DNA of 64,000 nucleotides from JBEKYD01 sp052148435 (GTDB lineage: Bacteria > Acidobacteriota > Terriglobia > Bryobacterales > Bryobacteraceae). Below are positions 48,991 through 57,943 of this stretch, piece by piece. The stretch is taken from positions 12,217-76,216 of the forward strand of contig JBKQIF010000044.1 of NCBI GenBank assembly GCA_052148435.1. The letters run 5' to 3'. Within the stretch, counting starts at the first letter, position 1. Every line of letters starts with the position of its first letter. A program made the position numbers and the translations under genes. Below the pieces are notes generated by a model that saw only the letters and a program-made list of their open reading frames with translations, was not told the origin of the DNA and made no database searches.

Positions 48991-49686
48991 CTACGGATTG
49001 CGCAACCGGAGGATGCCGAACGCCTGGGGAACGTGAAAGGAAGTTGCCCCCGGTGGGCGCCAGGCATAAAAGATACGCTTCTGGCCAGCGCCGGCAATGC
49101 GGAACAGACCGATGCGCAGTTCAAGGCCCTCCAGCAGCGGATGCGTGTCTTTCGTAAGAATGGCCGAGAATGGGATGCGCATCTCGCCATACCAGACCTT
49201 ATGCTGCGCATCGATGCGGCCCAGGACGGTGTAGCCGGAGTTCCAAGCCATCCCTTGCTGGGTCTTCGGGCTGTCGCGATCAATGTCCAGGTCCACCCAT
49301 TCGCTCTGCGGCGAGACCTGGAGTTCTTTGTACCGGGCAATGTGCGCGAAATCGGAGCCGATGAAGACTTCGGCCACATCCCACTTCCATAACTCGGGGG
49401 TCTCGGCGGCCGGGTTGGGGCCGGGCCTCAGATTCAGTTCGTCATACGGACAGATGAAAAGCAGGTAGAGATATTGAGAACTCCACCGCGACCGGATCTG
49501 GGTGGGTTCCCCGGGAATGGGTTGACCGAGATAGTTGCGGTCCGCCGCGACGTGAGGCGCGGTAGACCACAATTCTGAATTTGGGTCGGCCGTGAGCTCA
49601 AAATCACGGCCAGAGAAGCTGCTCTGGAGCACGGCGGTGGGATCGGCGGCAGCCAGAAACAACAGGAACGCGAACGCGGAATGCAT
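48991..49686 (-). CDS. Secreted CBM9-like (DOMON-type) carbohydrate-binding protein
   Basis: The 231-residue protein starts at ATG 49686 with a short signal peptide (MHSAFAFLLFLAAADP). The rest matches the family-9 carbohydrate-binding beta-sandwich seen as a single domain: WSTAPHVAADRNYLGQ, SSQYLYLLFICPYDELN, LWKWDVAEVFIGSDFAHI and MRIPFSAIL. Single-domain CBM9-like proteins are common in Solibacter-like genomes; some have cytochrome or sugar binding roles. It is transcribed alone, with about 130 bases to the topoisomerase gene downstream. Confidence 0.8.
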   Translation of the reverse strand: MHSAFAFLLFLAAADPTAVLQSSFSGRDFELTADPNSELWSTAPHVAADRNYLGQPIPGEPTQIRSRWSSQYLYLLFICPYDELNLRPGPNPAAETPELWKWDVAEVFIGSDFAHIARYKELQVSPQSEWVDLDIDRDSPKTQQGMAWNSGYTVLGRIDAQHKVWYGEMRIPFSAILTKDTHPLLEGLELRIGLFRIAGAGQKRIFYAWRPPGATSFHVPQAFGILRLRNP

Positions 49687-50002
49687 GAGTCAACCTTTCA
49701 TACGCCCCCCGGCGAGCCTTGACAGCGCTTTTGACTTGACCTCGTCCATTCAGCCGCTAAGCCCGTGACCACGGCTTGAACAAAGGCTCTTATGGGAGTG
49801 GCACGTGCCTATCGTACTACCGTATGGGACCATGTACCGGCACTGGCAGGATATTGGCAGTATGCCAGGTCAATGGGAGGATAATGGTGCGTGCCGTTCC
49901 AACCGTAATCATCCAACAGGCGGTCGACGATATATTGTGCGTGCGAGTACTTGTAACGGGCGGTGACAAATGACGGCAAGCTCCGGACGCGCCAAATTGC
50001 TC
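49687..50002. other. Gap containing a decayed gene piece
   Basis: No intact gene lies between the CBM9-like gene and the M19 dipeptidase. Bases 49866-49989 hold a minus-strand remnant (listed separately). The rest (49687-49865) shows no features beyond its apparent non-coding nature. Confidence 0.55.
49866..49989 (-). pseudogene. Remnant of the 54.2-kb unknown protein family
   Basis: Reading the minus strand, RPELAVI continues after a one-base insertion as KYSHAQYIVDRLL, DDYGWNGTHH and YPPIDL. The intact protein at 54197 reads RPKLAAI, RKHSHTQHIVDRYL, EGYGWNGTHHHPEMDL in the same order. Both frame and length are broken: the remnant covers only the first 40 residues, and downstream it runs into a stop. 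It is therefore a decayed third copy, oriented oppositely to the two intact copies. Confidence 0.75.
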
Positions 50003-51244
50003 ATGGGAAGATTCCCGAGTAGCCATAATTTTATTCCGGCGACAGGCGGGTCGGTTCTTCTGGTCGCCGTCGCGGCGTTGCTGGGTGCGCAGAACGGCAC
50101 CCCACTGTCGCAGCGCGCGCGCTCACTGCATGGCAGCGCGCTGGTCTTCGACGGCCATATTCATGCCGTAGATCGCGAGTTCTATCACGGCGGCGACATC
50201 GGCCAACGGAAACCCGACGGGCAGTTCGACCTGCCCCGCGCCAAAGAGGGCGGCCTCGGCGCGCTCTTCTTTTCCATCTTCGTGACCGAGGACTACTATC
50301 CCGGCCGCCTAGAAACCAAACAAGCGCTGCGCATGCTGGATAGCGCGGTCGAACAGATCGGCCGCAACAGCCAGAGCATCGAAATCGCCCTCACCGCATC
50401 GGACATCGAACGAATTCACGCGGGCGGCAAGATCGCCGCCATCCTCGACATCGAAGGCAGCTTCGATCTGGATGGCGACCCGGCCGTGATCCGGCAGATG
50501 TACCGCCTGGGAATGCGCTCCGTCCAACTTTCCGCGCACAACTGGACCAGCAACTATGCGGACTCCTGCTGCTCGGCGCCGAAATGGCACGGACTGAACG
50601 ATCGCGGCCGCGCGGTGATTCGCGAAATGAACCGTCTGGGGATGGTGATTAACGTCTCGCACGCTTCCGACGAGGCAATTTCGGCAGCCATCGACACCAG
50701 CTCCGACCCGGTCGTGGCGACTCATCACGGATTGCGAGCCATCAATGACATTCCCCGCAACATGCCGGACTGGCTCCTGAAGAAACTGGCGGCGAAGGGC
50801 GGCGTGATCGGCTTCCAACTCGGCAACGAATTCCACAACCGTAAGGCGTTCGACTGGGGTGTCTCGCACGCCGGAAGAGCGTTCTGGGACACCGGCGCCA
50901 TCTTGCTGCGCGGTACTCAGGTTCCGATTTACGAGCTCGACAAAATCGTCGGGCCGCAGTTTCCGATGGTTCCGGCGGATATTCCGCAGGGAATCCGCAT
51001 GAGCGTGGATGATTGGGTCGGCGTGGTCGACCGTGCGATTCAATCGGTAGGCGAAGACCATGTCGCTCTAGGCTCCGATTTCGATGGCGGTCCGCCACTG
51101 CCAAGCGGCATGCGCGACATACGCGATCTGCCGATGATCACCGATGCCATGCTGCGCCGCGCCTATTCCGAAGAGCGTATCCGCAAATTCCTGGGCGGCA
51201 ACCTGCTCCGCGTGTTTCGCGAGATCACGGAAAAACGGCGGTAG
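50003..51244 (+). CDS. M19 renal-dipeptidase-like membrane dipeptidase
   Basis: About 413 residues from ATG 50003, chosen because earlier codons overlap the decayed remnant and a hydrophobic export segment (SVLLVAVAALLGAQ) follows. The M19 barrel has VFDGHIHAVDREF (metal His), AAILDIEGSFDLDGD (bridging Glu), NVSHASDEAI, VATHHGLRAI (His pair) and VALGSDFDGGPPLP (Asp). These zinc enzymes hydrolyse dipeptides, often with D-residues, and also beta-lactams in some members. Export suggests a periplasmic role in peptide scavenging. Confidence 0.92.
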   Translation: MGRFPSSHNFIPATGGSVLLVAVAALLGAQNGTPLSQRARSLHGSALVFDGHIHAVDREFYHGGDIGQRKPDGQFDLPRAKEGGLGALFFSIFVTEDYYPGRLETKQALRMLDSAVEQIGRNSQSIEIALTASDIERIHAGGKIAAILDIEGSFDLDGDPAVIRQMYRLGMRSVQLSAHNWTSNYADSCCSAPKWHGLNDRGRAVIREMNRLGMVINVSHASDEAISAAIDTSSDPVVATHHGLRAINDIPRNMPDWLLKKLAAKGGVIGFQLGNEFHNRKAFDWGVSHAGRAFWDTGAILLRGTQVPIYELDKIVGPQFPMVPADIPQGIRMSVDDWVGVVDRAIQSVGEDHVALGSDFDGGPPLPSGMRDIRDLPMITDAMLRRAYSEERIRKFLGGNLLRVFREITEKRR

Positions 51245-51361
51245 CCGGCGCTGGTACTCTAAATCCCGGCCAGTAGATACTTGCCCCAGGAACTTCCCGA
51301 TGCACTTGTTCCGCTTCGAAGCGGCCGGCGTGAGAAAATAAAATGGCTAACGGCGCTTGCC

Positions 51362-52606
51362 ATGCCGGTGGACTTCTTTCGTCAAACCGTGATTCGGTGG
51401 AACGACCCGAATCCCAAATATGTGCCATTGCTCCGCGAGGGCGGCATCACGGCAGTTCTTACCTCTCCGAACGAGAGCTTCGAGAAGGCCTGCGTGGCGG
51501 CGCGGATCCAGGTGATCCATGAGACCGAGGTGCAGTTTGTGGGGCTCGGCGACACCGCGGAGGCAAGGTCCGGCCGGGCCGTGGTCTTTCGGGCGGGAAT
51601 CTGGCCAGGTGTGCATACGCCGGATCGGGCGGTGGCCTCAGCCACAAGCGGTGTGTGGATCGATCAGAACTGCTACCTGGTGCAATGCCTGCGGGCGTTG
51701 TATCCGAATATGCCGCCGGTGCTGGGGTACCTGCCGAATAAGGAAGCCGGTGTGCCACCGGAGCGCGCGGTGCCGTTCCACACTCTGGAATTGGGGCTGG
51801 CCGAAGCATGGATGTCCGGCGGGAACTTTGTCATGGCGCTGGAGGCGTGGTTTCGGGCGGCACTGTTGAAAGGCGCAGCGGAGGCCTTGGCGGCATGGCG
51901 CAAGATCGGACGCACGGCGGGCTGGCTGCGGGAGAACGCGGCGGTGTTCGGCCAGCCGATACAGAGCAATATCACAGTGCTGGTGGAAAATAAGGACGAC
52001 AGCCTGGAGATCGCCAACCTGGCCTATCGGCAGAACGTCTCACCAGCACTGCTGGCGGCGGCCAATCCGCCGACGCCCGATCCGGCGCGATGCCTGGAGT
52101 TGGTGGCCGTGGGGATTGAACCCCCGGCGGCGGACGTGCGCCGCCGCATCCTGGCGAACGCCGAGGCGGGGACGACGCTGGTGGTGGACGCGCCGGGCGA
52201 CCAGGCTTGGTGGCGTGCAGCGGGATTGACTTATCTGCGCGAAGATCCCGACCGCAAGTACTATTCGCTGGGCAAAGGGCAGGTGGTGGCCTATAAGGAG
52301 CCCGTGTTGGATCCGTCTGATTTGGCGCTCGACATGATCGATTATGTCACTCAGAGCCGGCGCGCGGCGCGCGTTTTCAACTGCAACGCCGCGGTGGTGA
52401 TGGCCGGCGCGGCTGTGCTCTACATTATCAACTACGGGCGGCCTCGGGACCTGCCGGTGCTGGCCCGCATTCAGGGCAGTTTCACCAAGGCGATGCTGCT
52501 GCGGCCGGAAGCCCCGCCGCAAGCGGTGAAGGTATCCCGGCGGGGCACGAGTTCCGAGGTTACGCTTCCCCAACTGGAGTGTGCGGCCGCCGTGATTTTC
52601 GGGTAA
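51362..52606 (+). CDS. Protein of unknown function, TIM-barrel-like N-terminus
   Basis: About 414 residues from ATG 51362 (MPVDFFRQTVIRWN); the frame is open 27 codons further upstream without a ribosome site. It begins with FRQTVIRWNDPNPKYVPLL and repeated strand-like stretches (GGITAVLTSP, SGRAVVFRAGIWPGV) that recall a glycosidase-like barrel; the C-terminal 120 residues look like a beta domain. No signal peptide is seen. I do not recognise the family. It precedes the DUF362 gene by 29 bases in the same direction, so they may form an operon. Confidence 0.6.
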   Translation: MPVDFFRQTVIRWNDPNPKYVPLLREGGITAVLTSPNESFEKACVAARIQVIHETEVQFVGLGDTAEARSGRAVVFRAGIWPGVHTPDRAVASATSGVWIDQNCYLVQCLRALYPNMPPVLGYLPNKEAGVPPERAVPFHTLELGLAEAWMSGGNFVMALEAWFRAALLKGAAEALAAWRKIGRTAGWLRENAAVFGQPIQSNITVLVENKDDSLEIANLAYRQNVSPALLAAANPPTPDPARCLELVAVGIEPPAADVRRRILANAEAGTTLVVDAPGDQAWWRAAGLTYLREDPDRKYYSLGKGQVVAYKEPVLDPSDLALDMIDYVTQSRRAARVFNCNAAVVMAGAAVLYIINYGRPRDLPVLARIQGSFTKAMLLRPEAPPQAVKVSRRGTSSEVTLPQLECAAAVIFG

Positions 52607-52635
52607 GATCGGCATAAAGTGTAAGGAGGGTTTCC

Positions 52636-53925
52636 ATGGTCAACCGGAGAGATTTTCTGCGCTATGGCGCTTTGGCTGCGTGCGGTACGGTTCCCGGGCT
52701 GAGACTGACCGAAGCCGCGTCCGCGAGTCACTCCTATTTCGGACTGCATCCCCTCATCGAGCAGAACCCCAAGGCTGTTTTCATCCGGCGCACCAACGTC
52801 GCCAACAAGATGGACGGGGCGGCCAAACTCCGCGAGGGGCTCAATCTTTCCCGGCAGATTTTCGTGCCTCTGGACAAGCCAGGCATCCCGCTCACTCACA
52901 AGATCGTGCTTAAGCCGAACGCCACGGGTGTCTACGACCGCCGGCGCGCGCCGGCTGATAACTGGGGCGTGGGCACGGACCCGCAGTTCTACGAGGGCAT
53001 GGTCACAGGGTTGCAGGAACTGGGTCTCAAGCGGTTTCATTTTGTGGAGTCGACGGGCTACGACACGTGGGAAATTCGCGGCTTCAACGATGTCAATGAA
53101 CGGCTGGGCGTGAACATCGGCGAACCGCTGCGGCGTCCCAAGCACCTGCGCGACGGCTACGACACCAATTGGTCCAAGGTGCCGGACGGAGTGGTGTTCA
53201 ATCGCATTCCGCACTACGCGCCCGTGGGTGAGCCGGACACCTGGATTCTGGACATCGCCAAGTGGAAGGCGCACGCCATGTGCCTCACGCAGTCGGTCAA
53301 GAATATGCAGGGCTTGGTGGTACACCCGTTTACACAATTCTGTGGCGGCTGGCCGAGTATCCAGACCGACCCGGTGGTGATGACCGATGTGAACCCGCGG
53401 GTACAGTCCCTGGTGAACGACTTTTTCGACCGGCACGTAAAGGCGAATTTCACGCGGTACGACATCAAGGTCGCCCGCCAAAACGAACGGATGCTGAGCC
53501 CCATCGATCAGGAGATTTGGGCACACAAGACCTGTGACAACCTGAGCACGGTGTGGCCGGGGCTGGCGATGATCGAAGCCATTTTTGGACGCGACGGCGA
53601 CGGCTTCAACATCGGCAACGACCATATGGCCAACATGGTCATGTTCAGCAAACATCCTTTCCTGCTGGATGTCGTTGGGCTATATCTGGGCGGGCACGAG
53701 CCGGGGAATGTGAATTTGTATCGCATCGCTAAGGAGCGCGGCTTGACCACCACCTTCAATCCCTGGGAAATCCAAGTATTCGAATGGACGGACCAGGGCC
53801 CGGTGGAACGAAAGCTGAGCGACTTTCCGCGCACGGCGCTCAAGACCATTTATCTGACGCGCAAGGGCGAATCGGCTCTGCACCTGGTGAATGACCCGTT
53901 CGACTATGACAAACACAATGTCTGA
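52636..53925 (+). CDS. Tat-exported DUF362-domain protein
   Basis: The 429-residue protein has ribosome site taaggaggg and a Tat signal (VNRRDFLRYGALAACG). DUF362-like features are the substrate/nucleotide segment KIVLKPNATGVYD, then GLKRFHFVEST, a central DTWILDIAKWKAHAMCLTQS and the NMQGLV strand of the family, then NDHMANMVMFSKHPFLLDVVG. No CxxC iron-sulfur motif is obvious, unlike DUF362 proteins that carry one. The function of the family is unknown. It is 29 bases after the unknown gene at 51362. Confidence 0.75.
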   Translation: MVNRRDFLRYGALAACGTVPGLRLTEAASASHSYFGLHPLIEQNPKAVFIRRTNVANKMDGAAKLREGLNLSRQIFVPLDKPGIPLTHKIVLKPNATGVYDRRRAPADNWGVGTDPQFYEGMVTGLQELGLKRFHFVESTGYDTWEIRGFNDVNERLGVNIGEPLRRPKHLRDGYDTNWSKVPDGVVFNRIPHYAPVGEPDTWILDIAKWKAHAMCLTQSVKNMQGLVVHPFTQFCGGWPSIQTDPVVMTDVNPRVQSLVNDFFDRHVKANFTRYDIKVARQNERMLSPIDQEIWAHKTCDNLSTVWPGLAMIEAIFGRDGDGFNIGNDHMANMVMFSKHPFLLDVVGLYLGGHEPGNVNLYRIAKERGLTTTFNPWEIQVFEWTDQGPVERKLSDFPRTALKTIYLTRKGESALHLVNDPFDYDKHNV

Positions 53926-54196
53926 CGGATTTCGGCTGCGCCACGCGGAGTGTCCACTGTATCTGTTGTCTCTTGACGAGATCTACTGATCACCTGGTTG
54001 CCGATTGCCGCGAAAGAGTTCTCCAGCAGTGCAACCGAGGCCTAAGCAGCAAGGCAAAGTCACTATGAGAGAACCCTACGGGTCACCGAACGGGCCGTAT
54101 ATTACTCACCTGAAAACTGCCCGGGCGGGAATTTACCTACAGACTCTTCTGACGATTCTTTCATCTTTTCCAATAAGCGTATAATGGTTCGACTAT
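53926..54196 (+). promoter_or_regulatory. Upstream region of the unknown tandem genes, TATAAT close to the ATG
   Basis: A perfect TATAAT at 54180-54185 lies 11 bases before the ATG at 54197. Transcription would start at about 54192, leaving almost no leader. No convincing -35 box was found at 16-18 bases spacing. The rest of this gap shows no coding frame. Confidence 0.5.
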
Positions 54197-55393
54197 ATGC
54201 CTGGTAACCGTCCGAAGCTTGCCGCGATCACAACCGTCTACCGAAAGCACTCGCACACGCAGCACATCGTCGACCGGTATCTGGAGGGATACGGCTGGAA
54301 CGGCACGCACCATCATCCGGAGATGGATCTGATTGCGCTGTACGTCGACCAGGTGGGCGCCGACGATCTGAGTCGCGATCGCGCAACGCGCTTCCCGGCC
54401 ATGAAGATCTACCCCACCATCCGGGAAGCGCTGACGTGCGGCACCAGCAAACTCGCGGTGGATGGAGTGGTGGTGGTGGGCGAACACGGCGATTATGCGA
54501 AGACGCCCAAGGGGCAGGTGCAGTATCCGCGCTATCGGTTCTTCGAGGAGATCGCGGCGGTGTTCCGCTCCAGCGGGCGCTCCGTCCCGATGTTCAATGA
54601 CAAGCATCTGTCGTGGAACTGGGAGTGGGCCCGGAAGATGTACGATACCTCGAAAGAGCTGGGATTTGCGTACATGGCCGGATCGAGCCTGGCGGTGACC
54701 TGGCGCATCCCGCCGGTCGAATTTCCCGCGGACGCGCGAGTGCGCGAAGCGTTGTGCATCTGCTACGGCGGTGTCGACAGCTACGACTTTCACGGTCTGG
54801 AGACAATCCAGTGCATGGTCGAGCGGCGCAAAGGAGGCGAGACCGGCGTGAAGTGGCTACAGGCGTACCGCGGCGAGAAATTCTGGGACGCCTGCCGCGA
54901 CAATGTCTGGCCGCGAGAGCTGATGAATGCGGCGCTGTGCCGGAGCCATACCCTGACGCCCGCGCGCGCCGGGTTCAACGACATTTTCCCATCGTTCGAC
55001 CAGATGCGGCGGCTGGCGAAGGATCCGGTGGCATACCGCTACGAACATTCCGATGGACTAAAGTGCACCATGATGCTGATGAACGGCTTGGTGCGCGATT
55101 TCAACTTCGCGGCGCATCTGGAGGGCGGGGTAAAACCGTTTTCGACGCAAATGTATTTGCCCATGCCGGATGGGCGCGCGACGATGGCCAATTTCTTCAG
55201 CCCTCTGTGCAACAACATGGAGAAGATGTTCCTGTCGGGAAAGCCGACCTATCCGATCGAACGGACGCTTTTGACGACGGGCTTGACGGCGGCCGGCGTG
55301 GATAGCCTGTACGCGGGGCAAGTCCGGGTCGATACGCCACATTTGGCGATCGAGTATCGGGCGCCGGCCGAGTCGACTTACTGGAGAACGTGA
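54197..55393 (+). CDS. Protein of an unrecognised family, tandem copy 1
   Basis: The 398-residue protein has no signal peptide. Its N-terminus RPKLAAITTVYRKHSHTQHI resembles an oxidoreductase-type Rossmann start but lacks a clear GxGxxG. Shared with the next gene are GEHGDY, KGQVQYPRYRFF, MFNDKHLS, MAGSSLAVTWR and DFHGLETIQCMVERRKGGE. The conserved His/Glu/Asp cluster suggests an enzyme. The message may be leaderless (TATAAT just before the ATG). It overlaps the next gene by 4 bases in one reading of the start. I do not know its function. Confidence 0.75.
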   Translation: MPGNRPKLAAITTVYRKHSHTQHIVDRYLEGYGWNGTHHHPEMDLIALYVDQVGADDLSRDRATRFPAMKIYPTIREALTCGTSKLAVDGVVVVGEHGDYAKTPKGQVQYPRYRFFEEIAAVFRSSGRSVPMFNDKHLSWNWEWARKMYDTSKELGFAYMAGSSLAVTWRIPPVEFPADARVREALCICYGGVDSYDFHGLETIQCMVERRKGGETGVKWLQAYRGEKFWDACRDNVWPRELMNAALCRSHTLTPARAGFNDIFPSFDQMRRLAKDPVAYRYEHSDGLKCTMMLMNGLVRDFNFAAHLEGGVKPFSTQMYLPMPDGRATMANFFSPLCNNMEKMFLSGKPTYPIERTLLTTGLTAAGVDSLYAGQVRVDTPHLAIEYRAPAESTYWRT

Positions 55394-55395
55394 TT

Positions 55396-56649
55396 ATGGC
55401 GCCAAAGCTTACCCGCAGGACCTTCCTCGAGACCGCGACTGCCGTTCCGGCGCTGGCGCAGGCGCGGGTGCGGCCGAAACGCATCGCTATCGTCGCCACC
55501 ATTTTCAGGCTCCAGTCGCACGCGCAGCATATCGGGGACCGGTTCATCGTGGGGTATCCGTTCGCGGGCGAGTGGCACAAGCCCAATACCCAGGTGGTTT
55601 CCATGTACGTCGATCAGAAGCCGGCCAACGATCTGAGCGGGGATCGCGCCAGGGATTTCGGCTTCGAGGTATACCCGACGATCGCCGGGGCGATGTGTTG
55701 CGGCGGGTCCAGGCTGGCCGTCGATGCGGTCCTGATTATTGGCGAGCACGGCGAGTATCCGCGCAACGAGAAGGGGCAAGTCCTCTATCCCCGTTACGAG
55801 TTCTTCGACCAGGTGGCGAAAGTGTTTGAGGCCGGCGGGCGGGCGGTTCCGGTATACAACGATAAGGCCCTTTCCTACAGTTTCGAGAAAGCCAGGACGA
55901 TGCGCGACACGGCGCGGCGGCTCAAGTTTCCGATGCTCGCCGGATCGTCGCTGCCGGTCACCTGGCGCCTGCCGGAACTGGAACTGCCCTTGGGATGCGA
56001 GATCGACGACGCGCTGATGGTGGGCACGGGCGGTTCCGACGCCATGGATTTTCACGCTCTCGAAGCCATGCAGTGCATGCTCGAGCGCCGGAAGGGCGGC
56101 GAGCGCGGCGTCAAGAGCGTTCAGCTCATCGAAGGAGACGCCGTGTGGCAGGCGGGCGAGCAGGGGCGCTGGTCGAAGGACTTGCTCCGCTCCGCGCTAT
56201 CGCGTAGCGACAATCTGAAGGGGCTCACGGAGACCGACGGCCGCACGCAGGACATGGTGGGCACGGGCGTGCTTCCCACGCTGGTGAAGGACCCGTGGGC
56301 GTATTTCATCGAATATCGCGACGGACTGAAAGCTACTCTTCTGATGCTGACCGATGCCGTCGGCGATTTTAACTTCGCGGTAAAGCTGAAAGGGCAAGCG
56401 GAAATTCAAGCGACGCAGTTCTTCCTGTCGCCCGACCCCAACGTGACTTATTCGGCTTGTCTGGCGAGCAAAATCGAGCGCATGATCGAAACCGGCGTGG
56501 CGCCGTATGCGGTGGAGCGGACGCTGCTGGTGAGCGGCATTCTCGAGAGCTGCCTGGATTCCCGTGTCAAGGGACACGCGCTGGTCGAGACGCCGCACCT
56601 CGCGGTCGCCTATCAGGCACCGCGAGAATCGCAGTTTTGCCGGAGTTGA
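55396..56649 (+). CDS. Protein of an unrecognised family, tandem copy 2, exported
   Basis: About 417 residues from ATG 55396 (a GTG at 55390 overlaps the previous stop). Unlike copy 1 it starts with a Tat-like signal (TRRTFLETATAVPALAQA), so the paralogues probably work on opposite sides of the membrane. It shares GEHGEYPRN, KGQVLYPRYEFF, VYNDKALS, MLAGSSLPVTWR and MDFHALEAMQCMLERRKGGE. Residue identity looks like 40% or so by eye over these blocks; this was not computed. The function is unknown. Confidence 0.75.
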   Translation: MAPKLTRRTFLETATAVPALAQARVRPKRIAIVATIFRLQSHAQHIGDRFIVGYPFAGEWHKPNTQVVSMYVDQKPANDLSGDRARDFGFEVYPTIAGAMCCGGSRLAVDAVLIIGEHGEYPRNEKGQVLYPRYEFFDQVAKVFEAGGRAVPVYNDKALSYSFEKARTMRDTARRLKFPMLAGSSLPVTWRLPELELPLGCEIDDALMVGTGGSDAMDFHALEAMQCMLERRKGGERGVKSVQLIEGDAVWQAGEQGRWSKDLLRSALSRSDNLKGLTETDGRTQDMVGTGVLPTLVKDPWAYFIEYRDGLKATLLMLTDAVGDFNFAVKLKGQAEIQATQFFLSPDPNVTYSACLASKIERMIETGVAPYAVERTLLVSGILESCLDSRVKGHALVETPHLAVAYQAPRESQFCRS

Positions 56650-56971
56650 AGGGGGGCCGATTGACAATTGGCCCCACACCAGTCAGAACTGCAGGTTGAG
56701 CGCGAACTGGATGGCGCGGCTTCTGGGTGCTGTCGTGTTCAGGCTGGTGCTGTTTCCAAACGAGGACGTGTTGGCGCCCAGTCTGAATGATTCGGCGCGG
56801 TGAAGTGGTAACTGGGTGTTCCCCCGACGAGTGCCGTCTGGTTCGGATTCAGTTCGGTGGCGACGCCGTTTATGGTGTAGGCGACCGTCGGCAGCTCGTA
56901 GCGGATTCCGTTAGTCGATGGTGAGTTTGCGCGACACCGCCCGGCCATGATGTTGTGCGAACCGTTGCCTT
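56650..56971. other. Gap holding a receptor remnant
   Basis: No intact gene. The minus strand from about 56840 to 56683 carries the end of a TonB-dependent receptor-like sequence (see next entry). A separate open minus-strand piece around 56780-56948 reads YELPTVAYTINGVATELNPN, also protein-like, but its family is not recognised. Confidence 0.55.
56683..56840 (-). pseudogene. C-terminal remnant of a TonB-dependent receptor
   Basis: The minus-strand frame ends LGANTSSFGNSTSLN, APRSRAIQFALNLQF and then a stop at 56683-56685. That ending, with the FGNxTS block and a closing RxIQFALxLxF strand, is the usual last barrel strand of acidobacterial Oar-like TonB-dependent receptors. Only about 50 codons remain; the 1000 or so residues upstream are missing and the frame breaks. 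Confidence 0.65.
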
Positions 56972-57910
56972 TCAGAAAGGAACCGCACGTTTTGAAACGT
57001 ACTCTTCGAGCCCCGGATCGGGCGCGATATAGTGAAATTCTTCGGCGTAGGCGAGTCCGTGCTTCCGGCCCGTTTCCGCATCGCGACGCTCGAATTCCGC
57101 CTTGATGTATCCGTCGATCGCCTCGTCTTCGCTGCCCGAAAACTCGGGCATTTTCAATTTTCTCGCCGCCAGCGACGCGTTTACCCCTTTCACCATGTTC
57201 GTCAACATCGTGCGGCAGGCATGGATGGCCACGCGCTTGGCGTCGAGCGTCGCGCCGATATCCACCACGCGATTCACCAGTTGTTGCGGACCGCGCGCGA
57301 AATAATATTTTTCGCGAACGCCGTGAGGCTTCAGGCCCGCCTCGAAATGTTCCGGAAAATCTTTGCCGCCGCCGGCCATCCAGCAGGCGGCCTCGACCGA
57401 CTGCGCGGTGACATAATGATCCGGATTTTCCTCGTAATGGTCCCAGGGATCGTAGCTGAATACCGTGTCGACCTTCAGCAGCCGGAACAAAAAGATCAGG
57501 CGCACGCGCAGCTCGATCCGGCTGATATCATCCATGCGATGGTTGCGGTAGCCCAAATCGAAAACGTTTTTCAGGCCCGCCGCCTTGACCAATGCGCGTG
57601 CGTCGCGCTCGTTGGCTAGAACGGTTTCGCCGGGGCTGAGATCGTAGGAATCCTTCTCGTCGTTGCTGGCGCGGATCAGGTATCCGGTGTAACCTTCGCG
57701 CAGAAGTTTGGCGATCGTACCGAACGCGAAGATGGGTCCGTCATCCAGATGCGGCGTCACCAGCGCCAGCACTTTGCCTTTGTGTGGCGTTCCCTCGGCG
57801 GCGCGTTCCACAGTCAGGCCGGTGGGTCCCGCGACGCTTTGCGCGGCCAGCGGAGACGCGCCGGCCAAACTCGCGGCGAGCGCATTTCCGAAAAAATCAC
57901 GTCTGTCCAT
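56972..57910 (-). CDS. Tat-exported PIG-L/LmbE-family deacetylase
   Basis: The 312-residue protein starts MDRRDFFGNALAASLAGASP, a Tat signal. The metal motif is VTPHLDDGPIFAFGT, a variant of the usual AHPDDE in which the last acidic residue is Gly; the catalytic Asp pair is kept. The second His site is likely in ENPDHYVTAQSVEAA. PIG-L enzymes remove acetyl groups from N-acetylglucosamine-type substrates. It is followed in the same direction, 33 bases upstream in the operon, by the SelA-like gene at 57944, so both are probably co-transcribed. Confidence 0.87.
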   Translation of the reverse strand: MDRRDFFGNALAASLAGASPLAAQSVAGPTGLTVERAAEGTPHKGKVLALVTPHLDDGPIFAFGTIAKLLREGYTGYLIRASNDEKDSYDLSPGETVLANERDARALVKAAGLKNVFDLGYRNHRMDDISRIELRVRLIFLFRLLKVDTVFSYDPWDHYEENPDHYVTAQSVEAACWMAGGGKDFPEHFEAGLKPHGVREKYYFARGPQQLVNRVVDIGATLDAKRVAIHACRTMLTNMVKGVNASLAARKLKMPEFSGSEDEAIDGYIKAEFERRDAETGRKHGLAYAEEFHYIAPDPGLEEYVSKRAVPF

Positions 57911-57943
57911 TTTCCAGAACCTCGTTTCGGAAACTTGGGGCCG

